Positions 22,025 to 32,919 of a stretch of DNA of 64,000 nt are shown in pieces. The stretch lies in the NCBI GenBank assembly GCA_020809705.1, contig CP085834.1:496001-560000 (forward strand), read 5' to 3'. Below the pieces are notes generated by a model that was not told where the DNA came from, ran no database searches, and saw nothing but the letters and a program-made list of their open reading frames with translations. The translations under genes and the position numbers were made by a program. How positions within the stretch are numbered: position 1 is the stretch's first letter; each line of letters opens with the position of its first letter. Source of the DNA: Calonectria ilicicola (lineage: Eukaryota; Ascomycota; Sordariomycetes; Hypocreales; Nectriaceae).

Positions 22025-23815
22025 ATGCGAAAGGATTCGTGCTGGACGTGTCGAATCCGCCACAAGAAATGCGACGCCGCGACGCCCGTTTGTGGCGGAT
22101 GCGCCGTGCTGGAGATTGACTGCCTCTACCACGCCGACAAGCCTGATTGGATGGACAATGGCGACCTGCAGCGCCAGATGACGCTGCGCGTTAAAGCCCA
22201 GGTGAAGCACGCCGCAAAGAGGCGCCGCGGCATTGCTCGCATGGAGAGCATTGCAAAGGACATTTCCGACGAGCCCGACGATACTCGGCCCTTGTCCAAT
22301 TGGAATGATGACAATGCCTTGCCCTTGCAACCCAAAACATCGCCACTTGCTACGGCTGCCTCTCATCAGAGCGAAGGTGCTGCTGAATCGGGACAAATAT
22401 CGGACACACCCGAATCTTCTCATCTTCCAATTGACCCATCTCTTCAACCTGCTGCCTCGTGCCAAGCACAGGGGTCAAACCCAGTAACCTCACGCACCGA
22501 AGATGACATGGGCTACATTGCTGGATACATGGAATACGTCTTCCCTTGTCTTTTTCCTTTTTACAAACCATCAATCCTGGACGCAGGGCGGAGTTGGGTG
22601 CTAGTGCTAGCCACCAAGAATAACGCCTTCTTCTCCAGCATTGCTAGCTTATCATCATATTTCTTTTCCACGGTTCCAGTGCGTCCGGGTCCAGGCCACG
22701 AAGGCTGCGCTAAGAGTTCTCGAAAAGGACTCCACACGCAGGTGACTTCGGCCCTATCGACCGTTCAAAGCGACCTCATTGCTCTTGCGCGACAAGGCGT
22801 GGGCAGTTCCCTCGTGGACAGCACCTGTCTGTTAGCCAATATCGTTCAGTATCTCAATTTTGAGGTCGCCATCCAGTCCGGGAATTGGAAAATACATCTT
22901 GAAGCAGCCGTCGATTTATTTGAACAAATTATGCAGGTCCATGGCAGGCCAAGTGGAACTAAAAAGATTGACGCCATCCTGGACGGGCTGCGACGTGGTG
23001 GGACTGGGCCAAAGGCAAAGATACCAAACGCAGATCAGGCTGCATTCAAATTCTTTTCCACCGCCCTGATTATTAATGACATAATTGCAAGTACTTCTCT
23101 TACCAAGCCTCCGATGCTAAAGGCATACCATTCTGAATTGGAAGGGGGCGGCCATCACTCTTCCGTGAGGACTGAAGACATTCTTGGTTGCCAGCCGTGG
23201 GTGCTATTAGCGTTGAGCGACATTTGCACTCTGGCCGCCTGGAAAAAAGATCAAAATAAGGAGGATGAATCTGTAGTGGAAGAAATGGCATTTCGTGTAG
23301 CAACAATTGACAATCGCATCCAGGCGGGCATCTTGGAGTTGGACAATCAGGTCAAACTGCAAAAGCAGGCAGCCCCAAGAACGTTTGAGACATTCTTAGA
23401 GCACCCGAATTGCACCTGCGATATTCGCTCAACATTCGAGACAGCGCTTATTTACATCACGCGCATCTGGGCCTACACCGCTCACACATATTTGCTACTC
23501 GTGTCCCAAGGATGGGACCTCTCTCATCCTGAGATCCGTCGGAACACAACTGAATGTCTTAAGCTTTTTCGACAGATAGATTCTCCCTCTTGGCTTCGCT
23601 GTCTAGTATGGCCCTTTTGCATTAACGGATGCGTGGCTTTGCACGAAGAGAGACCGGAACTTTATGCCATCAGAGATTCGATGCGAGCCCTGCAGACATT
23701 TGGCAGTGTCAACGAAGCTATAGACATCATGGAAACCGTTTGGTCGAGGGATACCAGGTCTTGGGATATTGGACTTTGTCTAAGAAGCCTGAGCTATCCA
23801 GTGCTTTTGATATGA
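22025..23815 (+). CDS. Zn(II)2Cys6 transcription factor with fungal-specific TF domain
   Basis: ATG 22025 (GACAATGCG) chosen because the zinc cluster follows at once; 596 residues, one exon. An open frame upstream to 21695 lacks a plausible start and is low-complexity. Zinc cluster C-x2-C-x6-C-x6-C-x2-C-x6-C at residues 6-33 (CWTCRIRHKKC, CGGCAVLEIDC), followed by a basic stretch (KHAAKRRRG) and a Ser/Pro-rich linker. From about 160 a helical Fungal_trans_2-type domain (GYMEYVFPCLFPFY, WLRCLVWPFCINGC) runs to the end. It should bind CGG-type half sites in the nucleus. The intergenic arrangement makes the divergent NmrA-like gene a natural candidate target or partner (inference). Confidence 0.9.
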   Translation: MRKDSCWTCRIRHKKCDAATPVCGGCAVLEIDCLYHADKPDWMDNGDLQRQMTLRVKAQVKHAAKRRRGIARMESIAKDISDEPDDTRPLSNWNDDNALPLQPKTSPLATAASHQSEGAAESGQISDTPESSHLPIDPSLQPAASCQAQGSNPVTSRTEDDMGYIAGYMEYVFPCLFPFYKPSILDAGRSWVLVLATKNNAFFSSIASLSSYFFSTVPVRPGPGHEGCAKSSRKGLHTQVTSALSTVQSDLIALARQGVGSSLVDSTCLLANIVQYLNFEVAIQSGNWKIHLEAAVDLFEQIMQVHGRPSGTKKIDAILDGLRRGGTGPKAKIPNADQAAFKFFSTALIINDIIASTSLTKPPMLKAYHSELEGGGHHSSVRTEDILGCQPWVLLALSDICTLAAWKKDQNKEDESVVEEMAFRVATIDNRIQAGILELDNQVKLQKQAAPRTFETFLEHPNCTCDIRSTFETALIYITRIWAYTAHTYLLLVSQGWDLSHPEIRRNTTECLKLFRQIDSPSWLRCLVWPFCINGCVALHEERPELYAIRDSMRALQTFGSVNEAIDIMETVWSRDTRSWDIGLCLRSLSYPVLLI

Positions 23816-23993
23816 TTGTTATCCCGTTCATGGTGCGGTGCCTCATCGTAGTCAAAGTACGCTCAAGGAACGAAGCAAATTCTCTCATAGATTACTGCCA
23901 CCAATGGTATCCTAACTCACATCTTAAACAGAAAGAACCGCCCCGCCATGGTATTATAGCTACGGGAACCTAGATAAACCATCCTCTAATATC

Positions 23994-26900
23994 TTAGACA
24001 AATCGATAATCCGGCACTTGCCAGTCCATCAGCTGCCACATTCCTTTTACTTTACCTAGAACACGGTAAACAGTAGGCTCATCTTCACAATGTCCCCCTG
24101 TCGCAAGTCCTTCCCGGCCCGTGGACGTTGAACTTGACGCTTCGCAGTAAGATGTATCTTTCGAAGTGACTGGGATGGCGTTGATGGGTGAGTCGTCCTC
24201 GGAAGCGATGCTGTCTTCTTTTTGCAGTTCTGCCTGAACCACCCAGCATATACTCATTCCCCGAAGGGTTGGTCGAGGTAACCTCTCCCAGGTTGAATTA
24301 AAGGGTGTTGCTACTAAGCATGGCCCATCAACATCAAACACAGAGACCCACTTGAGTGCACGCTCTTGTTGTACTTCCTCCAAAGGCTTTTCGCAGTTTA
24401 CAGCATCGATAAAGAAGGCCATCTGATCAGAAGTTATGCGTATGTCCATTGACTTATCCAGCTGAAATGCTGCTACTCGAAACTGTGTTGCCATGATTTC
24501 CCTAGCCATTTGAGAGGAAATGATTTCTTCGGTATCTTTTTTTGTCTTGCTTTTAACCTCCGGGCCTTTCCCTTTAGCATCTGATGAAGATGTATTTGAA
24601 CAATCAACAGACGCATCATCAAACTTGACGTGTTCAAGTACACCTAGCATATTTAAGGCAACCTCTCTGCTAGTTTCATCATCCAGTGTATTTGGTTTAA
24701 TTTCACCCTGTTGAGACCCGCTAGTGGAAAATGGGTTGTATCTCCCGCTCCAAAGTGTTCCATGTTGCATGATCCGGTCGATGATCCAAATTTGATTATA
24801 CGTTGCGTGTCTGTTCCTGTCCAATTGGAGCACCTTGAAGGGATTTTGAACGACATCAAGGTGTTCAAAAAGTGTTTCACAGACCTCATTTGGTAGTGGC
24901 CTGTCTGGATGAATCGCATCCACACGCACAGAGTGCCAAATACTGTTTGCCACACCAAGAGCTCGAGGGTCGGTTTCTGAGATAAAAAGTAAGTAACGAA
25001 GAATAGAAAAGAAGATCTGGCCTATAGTTCGTTGCATTTTGGGGGATGACTCAACGCGTTGAGCTATCAGAATCGCTTTACACTGAACACCAGTGGCATT
25101 ATATCCTCCCCAGACAGGGGAGGTCTCGGATACAAACCCTTGTTGAAGCAATTCCATTTTTATTGCATCCAGGATACCAGGTTTAGAAGTTTGATGGCTA
25201 AGTAGTCGTTTGCGTCGACGGTGGTGCAATTCAGATTCTCCCTCTAAGCATGGAACAAATCTTTGTACACACTTCAACGCATTCCAGGCATCTTTCCATT
25301 GCTCCTGAATTATTGACAAATCAATTTGATTGTCAATTGTCCAGGTATGTGCGGGTAAACGTAAGTGCTTCGGCGTTTCGTTGCTGACTTTGTTCCTATT
25401 AAATCTTGGAATTCTAAGCCTGTTGTCATGGATCACACAGTGATCTATTCTTCCGGGGTGCGTATCAAATGGGCTTAATAGTCCAGTCACATTTAGGGTT
25501 GGATCCATCATCGGTGCTTCGTACAACTCGGGCACTAAGAGGGATAGATCACCATTCAGTAAAGCCAGAGCTAGATATCCAATACGAAGTGATGGGCAGT
25601 ACTTCGCCAGAATATCAGTATCCAAACGAAGGTCGTAACTACACATATTCGCCATGATAACGATTCGATCATGACAGTCGCGGCATTTCCGTGTATTTAA
25701 GAGGGTCATGGCACCGGCAGCATCGACCGTTTGACGACCACCATATGCGTTTCCCCAATACAGTGCAACATCGACCTTGCTTTTTTCAACATGAGGGTGA
25801 AGAGTCTCTGCTTGAGAAAGGATTGGCTCAGTTAAGCTCATTAAAAGTCGCCCACCAGAATCGAAAGCAGGATCCAGAACGTATTTTGCTGACCGAATAA
25901 TCCTTTGGAAGTCTCTGACCGGGATACAAACGATGCTGGATTCTTGTTCAAAGTGTGCAGAGTCTAGAGAGTGCTTTGGACGTCCGAGACCGTTCTTGCG
26001 AAATGTCGAAGGATATCTGAGATTGGCACCTCTACCGAACACAAGTGATAAGCCGCTCCCGGAGCTCATGGCCTCTTGAACAACCCATGCTCGCGTATAC
26101 CATAAATCGTTGCATACCATCTTCAGGAATTCCAAGAGACAAGATATCAATTTAGGGGTAGGATTGAGGCCTGCTTCACGGGTTTTATCGAATTCGATAA
26201 GAGATGTGATCATGCTTAGTTGCTCTTGGCTGGTGAAAATTCCATCATGAAGGCCTGCAGTAGCCATCGCTCGGTTATAAACAATATCCATTGCTTGGAG
26301 ACCCGTTTTTTGATAGTCTTTATCAACTTGCGGACTCTGCTCAGTCGGTTGAGGTAAGCACTCTTGGTCGATCCAAATCATGCGAAGGCCGTGGCAGTTA
26401 GCAAAGTCCACCGCACGGTCAAGCACATCGTCTAGAGCTCTATTCTTGCGAGTCTTCCCATCTGTATCCCTCACTTGATACGTCCCATGGTAAGGAATCA
26501 TTTTGCCTTGTTCGTCATATTTTGCCTCTGGCCAACGGTAAGAGACGGCGACATAGTGGCTGCAGGCTTGAACTTCAGCAGCTTGCTTGGCAGCTGCAGA
26601 GCATCCATCTACTGGATTTATGAGGCGGAATTTGCGTGTTTTGTGAGTGTATGGGAATTCGGGTAGACCTGAGCATACTCCGCATTCCGATCCGTAAGGA
26701 TGGTTTGGGTCTTCGCTACGAGAGAGGGTAAACTAGGGATCATCGGCTATTACTCTCTTGCTCTTTGCATTGTCATTTTTTGAGTTCTCGTTGTGCATGG
26801 ACATTCTTATAGCATGTTCCAGCATATCCTCATCGTCGTTGCTGTCGTAGCCGTACTCGTTTGCCTCTGTGTCATCGTAGACTAAGAACTTCATTTCTTT

Positions 26901-27014
26901 CAGTGCCCATTCTTCAGCATCGTGGCGCTTCACCTGGATATTCCATAAAGACTGAATTGCCGGCCATATATCAGCAGGTAGGGGGAAATATCTCCCTCGG
27001 ACGTCCTCATTCAT
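23994..27014 (-). pseudogene. HET-domain (heterokaryon incompatibility) protein gene with one in-frame TAG
   Basis: ATG at 27014-27012; the same frame is open to 23994 except TAG at 26735-26733, so about 1006 codons. The upstream 93 codons (SLWNIQVKRHDAEEWALKEM, then an Asp/Glu-rich stretch) run straight into FTLSRSEDPNHPYGSECGVC and the HET core: HYVAVSYRWPE at about 153-163, GLRMIWIDQECLP at about 208-220, then TGLQAMDIVYNRA, plus LWYTRAWVVQEA. The long C-terminal part is typical of HET genes and has no other named domain. HET proteins trigger cell death after fusion of unlike individuals. No intron of suitable length and phase removes the stop; CAG or TGG to TAG would fit RIP-type change. 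Initiation at 26501 would give an 835-residue protein lacking the YVAVSYRW strand, likely inactive. Confidence 0.75.
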
Positions 27015-27158
27015 CGTAGTTAGAGTTGAATGTAAACGGGCCTGGGCGATGTCCTTGTGAAGAATCCTATAGCGGAGGTAATGGTTAACCTTGTATGCTG
27101 TGGTAACTTCTAAAGTAATTTATAATCAATGTGGTGGTTTGGTGTCGCATTGATCTTG

Positions 27159-27218
27159 GTTGCCTTACCCCTGGTTGCCTTACCCCTGGCTGCCTTACCC
27201 CCGCTTGCCGCACCCTGA
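27159..27218. repeat. 15-bp minisatellite, about 4 units
   Basis: Units GGTTGCCTTACCCCT at 27159 and 27174, then GGCTGCCTTACCCCC at 27189 and a degenerate unit at 27204. It lies between the HET and F-box genes. Confidence 0.85.
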
Positions 27219-28032
27219 GATCCCAGCTAGCGGTTTGCCAACACCAAACAGTGGAATAATTACACATTCGTGCCAAAAACGCTGAATCGGCTGGGATTGC
27301 ACGGTGTTTTGTTGGCTTCAATTGTAAGCGTGAATGGGTGAAAGTGCATATACTAGAACATTCATGGGATGCCACGGCAGGACTACGCCATCGCCGCCGC
27401 AAAAATGCGTCGAGATCAACAAAAAATCAACCCCAAGGTTGAGATGTGTCGTATTGATGAAAAATTTGACTTTTTGCGGCTGAGTCGCAGGGATTTTGAG
27501 CAGCCACACAACACAGAATGATCCAATCGCTAGTATGCCTCATGTAGTGCAGCCGTGCTGTCCGTTCGGCATTTGCTACTGGGGTCGGCATCCCGGCATG
27601 AATCAGGCAGAAGTGCATATACTCGTGTTTCAAGTTGGCCGTTGCCCAGATACAAGGGCCATACCCGGTGAATGCGGTCGTAGCCGCCGGATTGCCTTTT
27701 GAAGTTAGCTCTATCATCCTGGATTTTATCCGACCAGACAATTCACCTTTCCGATTAATTCATTCCTTTCACCTGCAATGTCCTTGTTATATCATCACTA
27801 CTCCTTCACGGCTTCGCTAACATCGTATCAAAGCAAAGAATCACTCATATTTTAATGACATTCTACTCGATAAATACTTTGTTAAACACGCATATTAAGC
27901 TGTTTAAGTGACTACTTCTTTCTGGAGAGAATTTTTAATTATTTTGTACATAAGTCTAATATCGAATCTTGTGCCTATGCGAGGAGTAGGACACTTTGCT
28001 TTCATGTACGTACATACGCGCAAGCTTCCACG
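27219..28032. other. Intergenic, no gene seen
   Basis: Two related stretches containing AAGTGCATATACT occur at about 27340 and 27610; overlapping frames here have no recognisable domain. The part from about 27840 is A/T-rich. Confidence 0.45.
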
Positions 28033-29307
28033 CTAAAATTCCGAGCACTCCTTGGTCAAAAACATTACATTGTCCAACATTCTCAAATTCTGACCCCAGG
28101 ATCGTCGCAAAATCCCGTCAACCCCTCTCGTCTGCGGGAGGTGACAAATATGCGTCGATACACCCTTTTTCATAAAAGTTTGACGTGTTTGCGTGCTCAT
28201 AACGTTATCCATACCTAAAGTAGCAATGGTGAGAACTCTCGTCAAATTCCAATTGTGGCAGAGACGTCGTCTTAGGATTTTAATGATTGAAGAAGCAGAG
28301 TTCGCACACCCCTCATCGGTACGGATGATTAGTTCTTTCAACGATTTTGGAAATATCAGACGCCTAAAGTCAACACCGGGCTCTGAATGTGGGTGGAAAT
28401 CGAAATGCTGTAGGCTTGAAAACCGCTTGAGTGGGCTTTCTATGATACTACTAACAAAGCACCGGTCAAGCTTTAATGACTTTAGCCTCTGCCTGCAGGG
28501 AAGAAGGGCAGAAATGACGTGGTCGACATTGATGAAGGCCCCATCACCGAGATGGGAGCAGTACCGCAAAACTTCTAACAGCGGCATTGCTATGACCAAA
28601 GTTTTTACATCAACGTGGCTTCCACATCGTAAATCGTAGAATATGGTGAGTTGTCTAACATTAGACACGGCAGTCGAGATGGACGGGTGGAATTGATTGA
28701 GGCTCGAAAGGGTCAATTTTGTGAGGCCATGGTTGTGCGCGAGCATAGAGTCGATCTGTTGAGCGCTAAGATGGCCATCCGGATCTGTGCAATGGATGCT
28801 TAATTCCCTGAGAGAGCAGAGTGTCGTGGATGGGCTCTAGCCATTCCCAAACGACAACTCCAGCTCCTCGATTCTGCGGGCATGTTTTAAAATGGCATCG
28901 GCATGGGTGAGGGGTCCGGGAAAGGAATGATTGGGGGACTCGAAGAAAAAATCCCATCCCTGGCTTTCTTCCATGGCGCGGTAATCTCTGGTGTAGTCTA
29001 TTGACAAGCTCTTGAGCGCTGGCGCAAGGCTTGGTGTTTTTGTGAAGGCTGATGCAAATGTCGGGAGTTTATTGCTGTACCCTAGAGATCCCTCGCCGGC
29101 AATGAAGCAATGGAATAGAAAAGGCTGGGCAGCTTGCTTCATCGACTTTGAGGTCAGACACAGGTTTCGCAAAGGTTCAGTTGTCATCGAGTCAGTGGCG
29201 CTTATATTACAATCGTCGCTGCAGTGATCGCAGAGATAGCTGCATATTTCGACTTTGAGTTCCGGGGGCATCCCGCATAGGGAGATGGAAGATTGTGCTG
29301 CTTCCAT
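28033..29307 (-). pseudogene. F-box / leucine-rich-repeat-like protein gene with one in-frame TAG
   Basis: ATG at 29307-29305 (MEAAQSS); the same frame continues to 28033, about 425 codons, broken only by TAG at 28839-28837. An ATG about 28 codons further upstream is the alternative start. Near the N-terminus an F-box-like segment (LCGMPPELKVEICSYLCDHC) is followed by repeated leucine-rich strands (ALKSLSIDY, RIEELELSFG, SLRELSIHC, LTKLTLSSL, RLKSLKLDRC, SLKELIIRT). This is the layout of fungal F-box proteins that recruit substrates to SCF ubiquitin ligases. The stop falls between two LRR strands with no loss of frame, so the allele carries a nonsense mutation. No usable intron removes it. 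Confidence 0.65.
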
Positions 29308-30055
29308 AGCACCAAGGTTCCGTATCCAGGGCTTTTCTTTTAGTTGAGAAGATGAGAATGAGAATGAGAACAAAGCGAGCGAGTTGGGCATGTGAACGAC
29401 CAGTGCCAGCACGCGATCAGGCTCAAAAAGCAATCAATGTATTGCGCGACCAGGATTTTCCTCTTTGTTGAAAAATCTAGAATGATCTGTAAAGGGCTTT
29501 CGCTGAATAATCGATAAAGAATCGCTGAGCCAAACTTTCATCGGGCTGCAGCCACCCATCTATCGAATCGCGGTAGCTGTGGCGCTTGTGTGAGTTTGTG
29601 GCATGGCTCATCACAACAGCGGCCGGGCAAAGTAGAATGAGGCTGTGAGCCGGCCGCAGAACAATGGGGAGGGGCCTTTTTCAGGCTACCAGATCAACCT
29701 TACCAAGAAGCACCCCTTTCTCCTAGAGCTCCGTGGTTACATAGAGATAAAATCATGGCTAGGGCCGTGTGAATACTTCTCGGCTGACAGTGTGTTGGTT
29801 CTACCACCGTGCCAAGCTTTCAGCGACCTTAACCTAGCCAATTATTTTCACAGGCCGACCAACTGCAGCCATTTTCATTTGATCAGGTTTTTGTCCGGGA
29901 GCGAATTGACCCGGTGCCGATTTGTGTCGCACAGCCTTCTCGTAAACCCCGCTCCAGGCTCGAATAATTCACTGCAAGTTTAGAACCTGGCACAACCACC
30001 CATAACGCACTCCTTTATTACAACTCCTATATTTACTTGGAAGTACTTGTTAACC
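29308..30055. other. Intergenic, no gene seen
   Basis: Divergent spacer between the F-box gene (minus) and the first crotonase gene (plus); the frame at 29645-29983 shows no domain. Confidence 0.5.
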
Positions 30056-30943
30056 ATGTCGGCTACAAATTTCAGCTGCCCTCTCGATTCGGAGCGACTC
30101 ACAATAACTCAGGAGGGTCGGAACAACAACATCTATAGAATTACCATGCACAGGCTCCCGGAAAACAGGTTAAGCAAAGCCTATATACAAGAACTTATCG
30201 GCGCTTTCAATTGGATCGAAGAACGTCTTGGCAAGGGTAGCGAAGGGGCCGTCATCACCAGCAGTGCGGCAGGGCTCTCGAAAAGTGGTGATGGGGCTGC
30301 AAGGTATTGGAGTACTGTGAGTTCATTCGCTTCCCTGCCTACCCACGCCACGCTTCGTAAGAGATACTGATAGGACTGGTGATTTAAGGGTGTCGAGGTA
30401 GACACAGCCGACGGCAGCTCCCATCCCGACCCAAACGATCTATTCCCGGTTGGTGCCACCACTCTCCAATGCTAACGAACAATGTTCATGTCGTGTTTGA
30501 CGAATACACAGATCTTACATACGATACTCCGATTTCCCTTCCCAACGATTGCCGAGATAACTGGTCACACATTTGGCGGAGGTTGTGTTGTGGCCCTTTG
30601 CCATGACTACCGCGTTATGAATAGCGAGAGGGGTTATATTAGCATGCCCGCCGTTGATCTCGGTCTCTATTTTGATGACATAGGCCTCATCCAGTATCTT
30701 AAGCTTAAGCCCAAGGTAGCTAGAAAAATGATGCTCGAAGGTCATCGGTTTAGTGGCAAGGAGGTCTATGATGATGACGTTGTGGATGTGCTTGCCGCCC
30801 CAAAAGAGCTGGATGCTGCAGCACTAGCCGTAGCGGAGAAGTGGGCTCCAAAGGCTAAAACTGGTGTGTACGGACTACTTCGATCGGAGGTGCTTTATGG
30901 GCCTATCAGCGGACAGCTGAAGACGTCTCAAGCAAAGCTATAA
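30056..30943 (+). CDS. Enoyl-CoA hydratase/isomerase (crotonase) family protein 1, PTS1 -AKL
   Basis: Exons 30056-30316, 30389-30448 and 30512-30943; 250 residues. Introns have GTGAGT and GTTGGT donors and a TGCTAAC branch site near 30469-30475. The crotonase fold is seen in GAVITSSAAG (first oxyanion strand) and in ITGHTFGGGCVVALCHDYRVM (second oxyanion Gly and helix). The FPTIAEITGHTFGGG block is like delta3,delta2-enoyl-CoA isomerases rather than hydratases with two catalytic Glu. The protein ends in AKL, a canonical peroxisomal targeting signal, so it should act in peroxisomal beta-oxidation of unsaturated acyl-CoAs. A paralogue with the same intron positions lies 4 kb downstream (34939-35834). 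Confidence 0.85.
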
Positions 30944-31282
30944 TTTTGGGTGCCGTGATTTGAACAACAGGTTGACAAATCTTGGCGCAGAATATGTTTT
31001 GCGGACACTGATCAAACTACGCTACATATTATATATAAGGTCCACTCGACTTCAGACCTACGCCGTAGGAACAAGGTTTGTTCGACGCGTCAGTTCGACC
31101 CCAAAACGCAATCAAGTGTATTAAACCTATCAGATGCAAAGTTACATTTTCAATTTAATGGTAGATGTGGGATCAATGAGGTGACATCTTCATCTTTCGA
31201 ACGTTCCCACTTCATTTTCACACCCTTAGACATATAGCGCTGGGAGCCTACTACTATGTGCCAGTGGCACCCCTTTTATCTA
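30944..31282. other. Short spacer, no gene seen
   Basis: 339 bp between the 3' ends of two convergent genes. Confidence 0.5.
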
Positions 31283-32234
31283 CTACGGAAGCTCAGCCAC
31301 CAAAGACAAGTCATCCACACTGTAGTAAATATAGAGAAAGTTGACACCAGTGACAGTTAGTACCATGCAAGCATCCACAATCGTCTCCGTTCCATCGTAT
31401 AGAAGCGTGTCAGAAAATTGGGCCCACGCCAATCGGTACGGATGCCCTGTGACGAGCCCGATACACCTCCGAGTGAAAAAGATACCTCGACGAAACCACC
31501 CGCGTCACAGCTGCCACCATCCGTGGCAGAGCAGCTAATCGTAATCCAGGAGGAAATTTTATATTGGTATCCGGTGTCTAGTTGGACGGATTGGCATAGA
31601 TGAGAGCTTGAACCCAACACACCGAAGCCTTGGAGGTAACTGAACACGAGAGGGTTAGCGTTTGGACACATATCATTATACTGGGTCAAGCGTACTAGCA
31701 GTTTCTTCCGCTATGAGCATCTCCGTCACTGCTCACTTCGTGGGTTCCCGTGAAGGTGGATGAAAACACCCAGGGAGTTGGGTCCGTGGCGCTGGTCTCG
31801 AAGCCATTATTGTTAAACCGGTTTGTGGCTGCAATGGGAGTAGGCTGGGTTGTAGTAGCAGATTCCAATTCTAATGTCGTTGTATCTGCGGCAGATGACG
31901 TTGGGACAGAGGTAGTGGTAGTTGTGGGTGTTTCAGTTGCAGTCTCCGAGGGTGGGCCAGATTCTGATGTCGTCGTATCCTCGAGAGATGAAGTCAGACT
32001 TGGTGCAGTCGAAGTTGTTGGGGGAATTTCGGTAGTGTCCTCCGCAGTTGTGGAAGATTCCGGTATCGCCGTTGAGGTTTCGGTGGAAGTCAAGGCAATC
32101 AGGTCCGTTGATGTTGTTTCGGTAGGATTCGTGAGAGTCGAGTAGAGAGATTCCAAAAGACCAGTTGAAGACTTTTGGGCTGGTCGGCATTGCTGATCTA
32201 TGGTTAATTCAGGATCTGCGAGGCGTTCATCCAA
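31283..32234 (-). pseudogene. Broken gene for a secreted Ser/Thr-rich protein with a CBM4/9-like module
   Basis: Three successive minus-strand frames encode parts of one protein. Part A (32234 to 31698) is a Ser/Thr-rich linker (TSTETSTAIPESSTT) ending in NNNGFETSATDPTPWVFSS, like the start of a carbohydrate-binding jelly-roll. Part B (about 31697-31440) carries QSVQLDTGYQYKISSWIT and GGFVEVSFSLGG. Part C (about 31430 to TAG 31285-31283) carries WAQFSDTLLYDG and VNFLYIYYSVDDLSLV. The order matches one domain, so at least two frameshifts, near 31698 and near 31425-31440, have broken it. No intron fits. The upstream signal-peptide exon also looks degraded. The family call is by resemblance only. 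Confidence 0.6.
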
Positions 32235-32919
32235 TAGTCACCTTGGCCATGCATAGGCCGACGCCTGATGTAAGTAGAAGGAGGCTTCTTGTGCGCGTAG
32301 TGACGCGATTGTGGGTGGCTTGGTTCGACAAAAGCTGCTGCGGCAGTGGCGTAAGTTTAAAAGCACACGCATGAAGTTGAGCTCGAGGAACAGCACGAGA
32401 ACACGGAAAATTGACAAAGGAATCGTAATTTTAAAAAAAGGAGCCTAATCAAGCTAAGAAGCCGACTATTTGACGCCACAACGGATCAGTGGCCAATGGT
32501 GCCTTTGAATCACAAACTAGCTGCAAATAGTGTCGATTGGCAGTTGTACTAACCGACTTAAACGCCTATCACACGCGATTCACATCGGGAGCTAAAATGT
32601 CAGCTTCGCGATGGGAACCGGGCCGTATTTAGAGACGTTTGTTTAACTCGATGATGAAAACGGCTGCACTGTTTGGTCAATTCACCATCGAACCGATCTG
32701 ACTCTCATGCAGTGAAATATTTTTCTCTCCAAAGAGTTGCTCAAATTGCAGAAAAATAAGAGTTTCGGCTGGTGCCGCCGCAGAAGGGGTTCAGCCTTTA
32801 TGATCGCATTCTAGGGCAAGGATTAGGTTCAAAATAAAGTAGAATTGTGGCAATCAAGTCTAGAATAGAAACGGAATAGTCAGGACCTGGATCCGCGCGT
32901 CATTCAGATGTGTAAAATT
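32235..32919. other. Intergenic, degraded 5' end of the CBM-like gene
   Basis: At about 32310-32370 (minus) a hydrophobic, Ala-rich stretch resembling a broken signal-peptide exon can be read. Nothing else is supported. Confidence 0.35.

Noticed and set aside
7673..28839. Reassignment of TAG to an amino acid in this organism
   Set aside because: Intact genes (the esterase at 9990, the NmrA-like gene at 20882) end in TAG with non-coding sequence behind, so TAG works as a normal stop.
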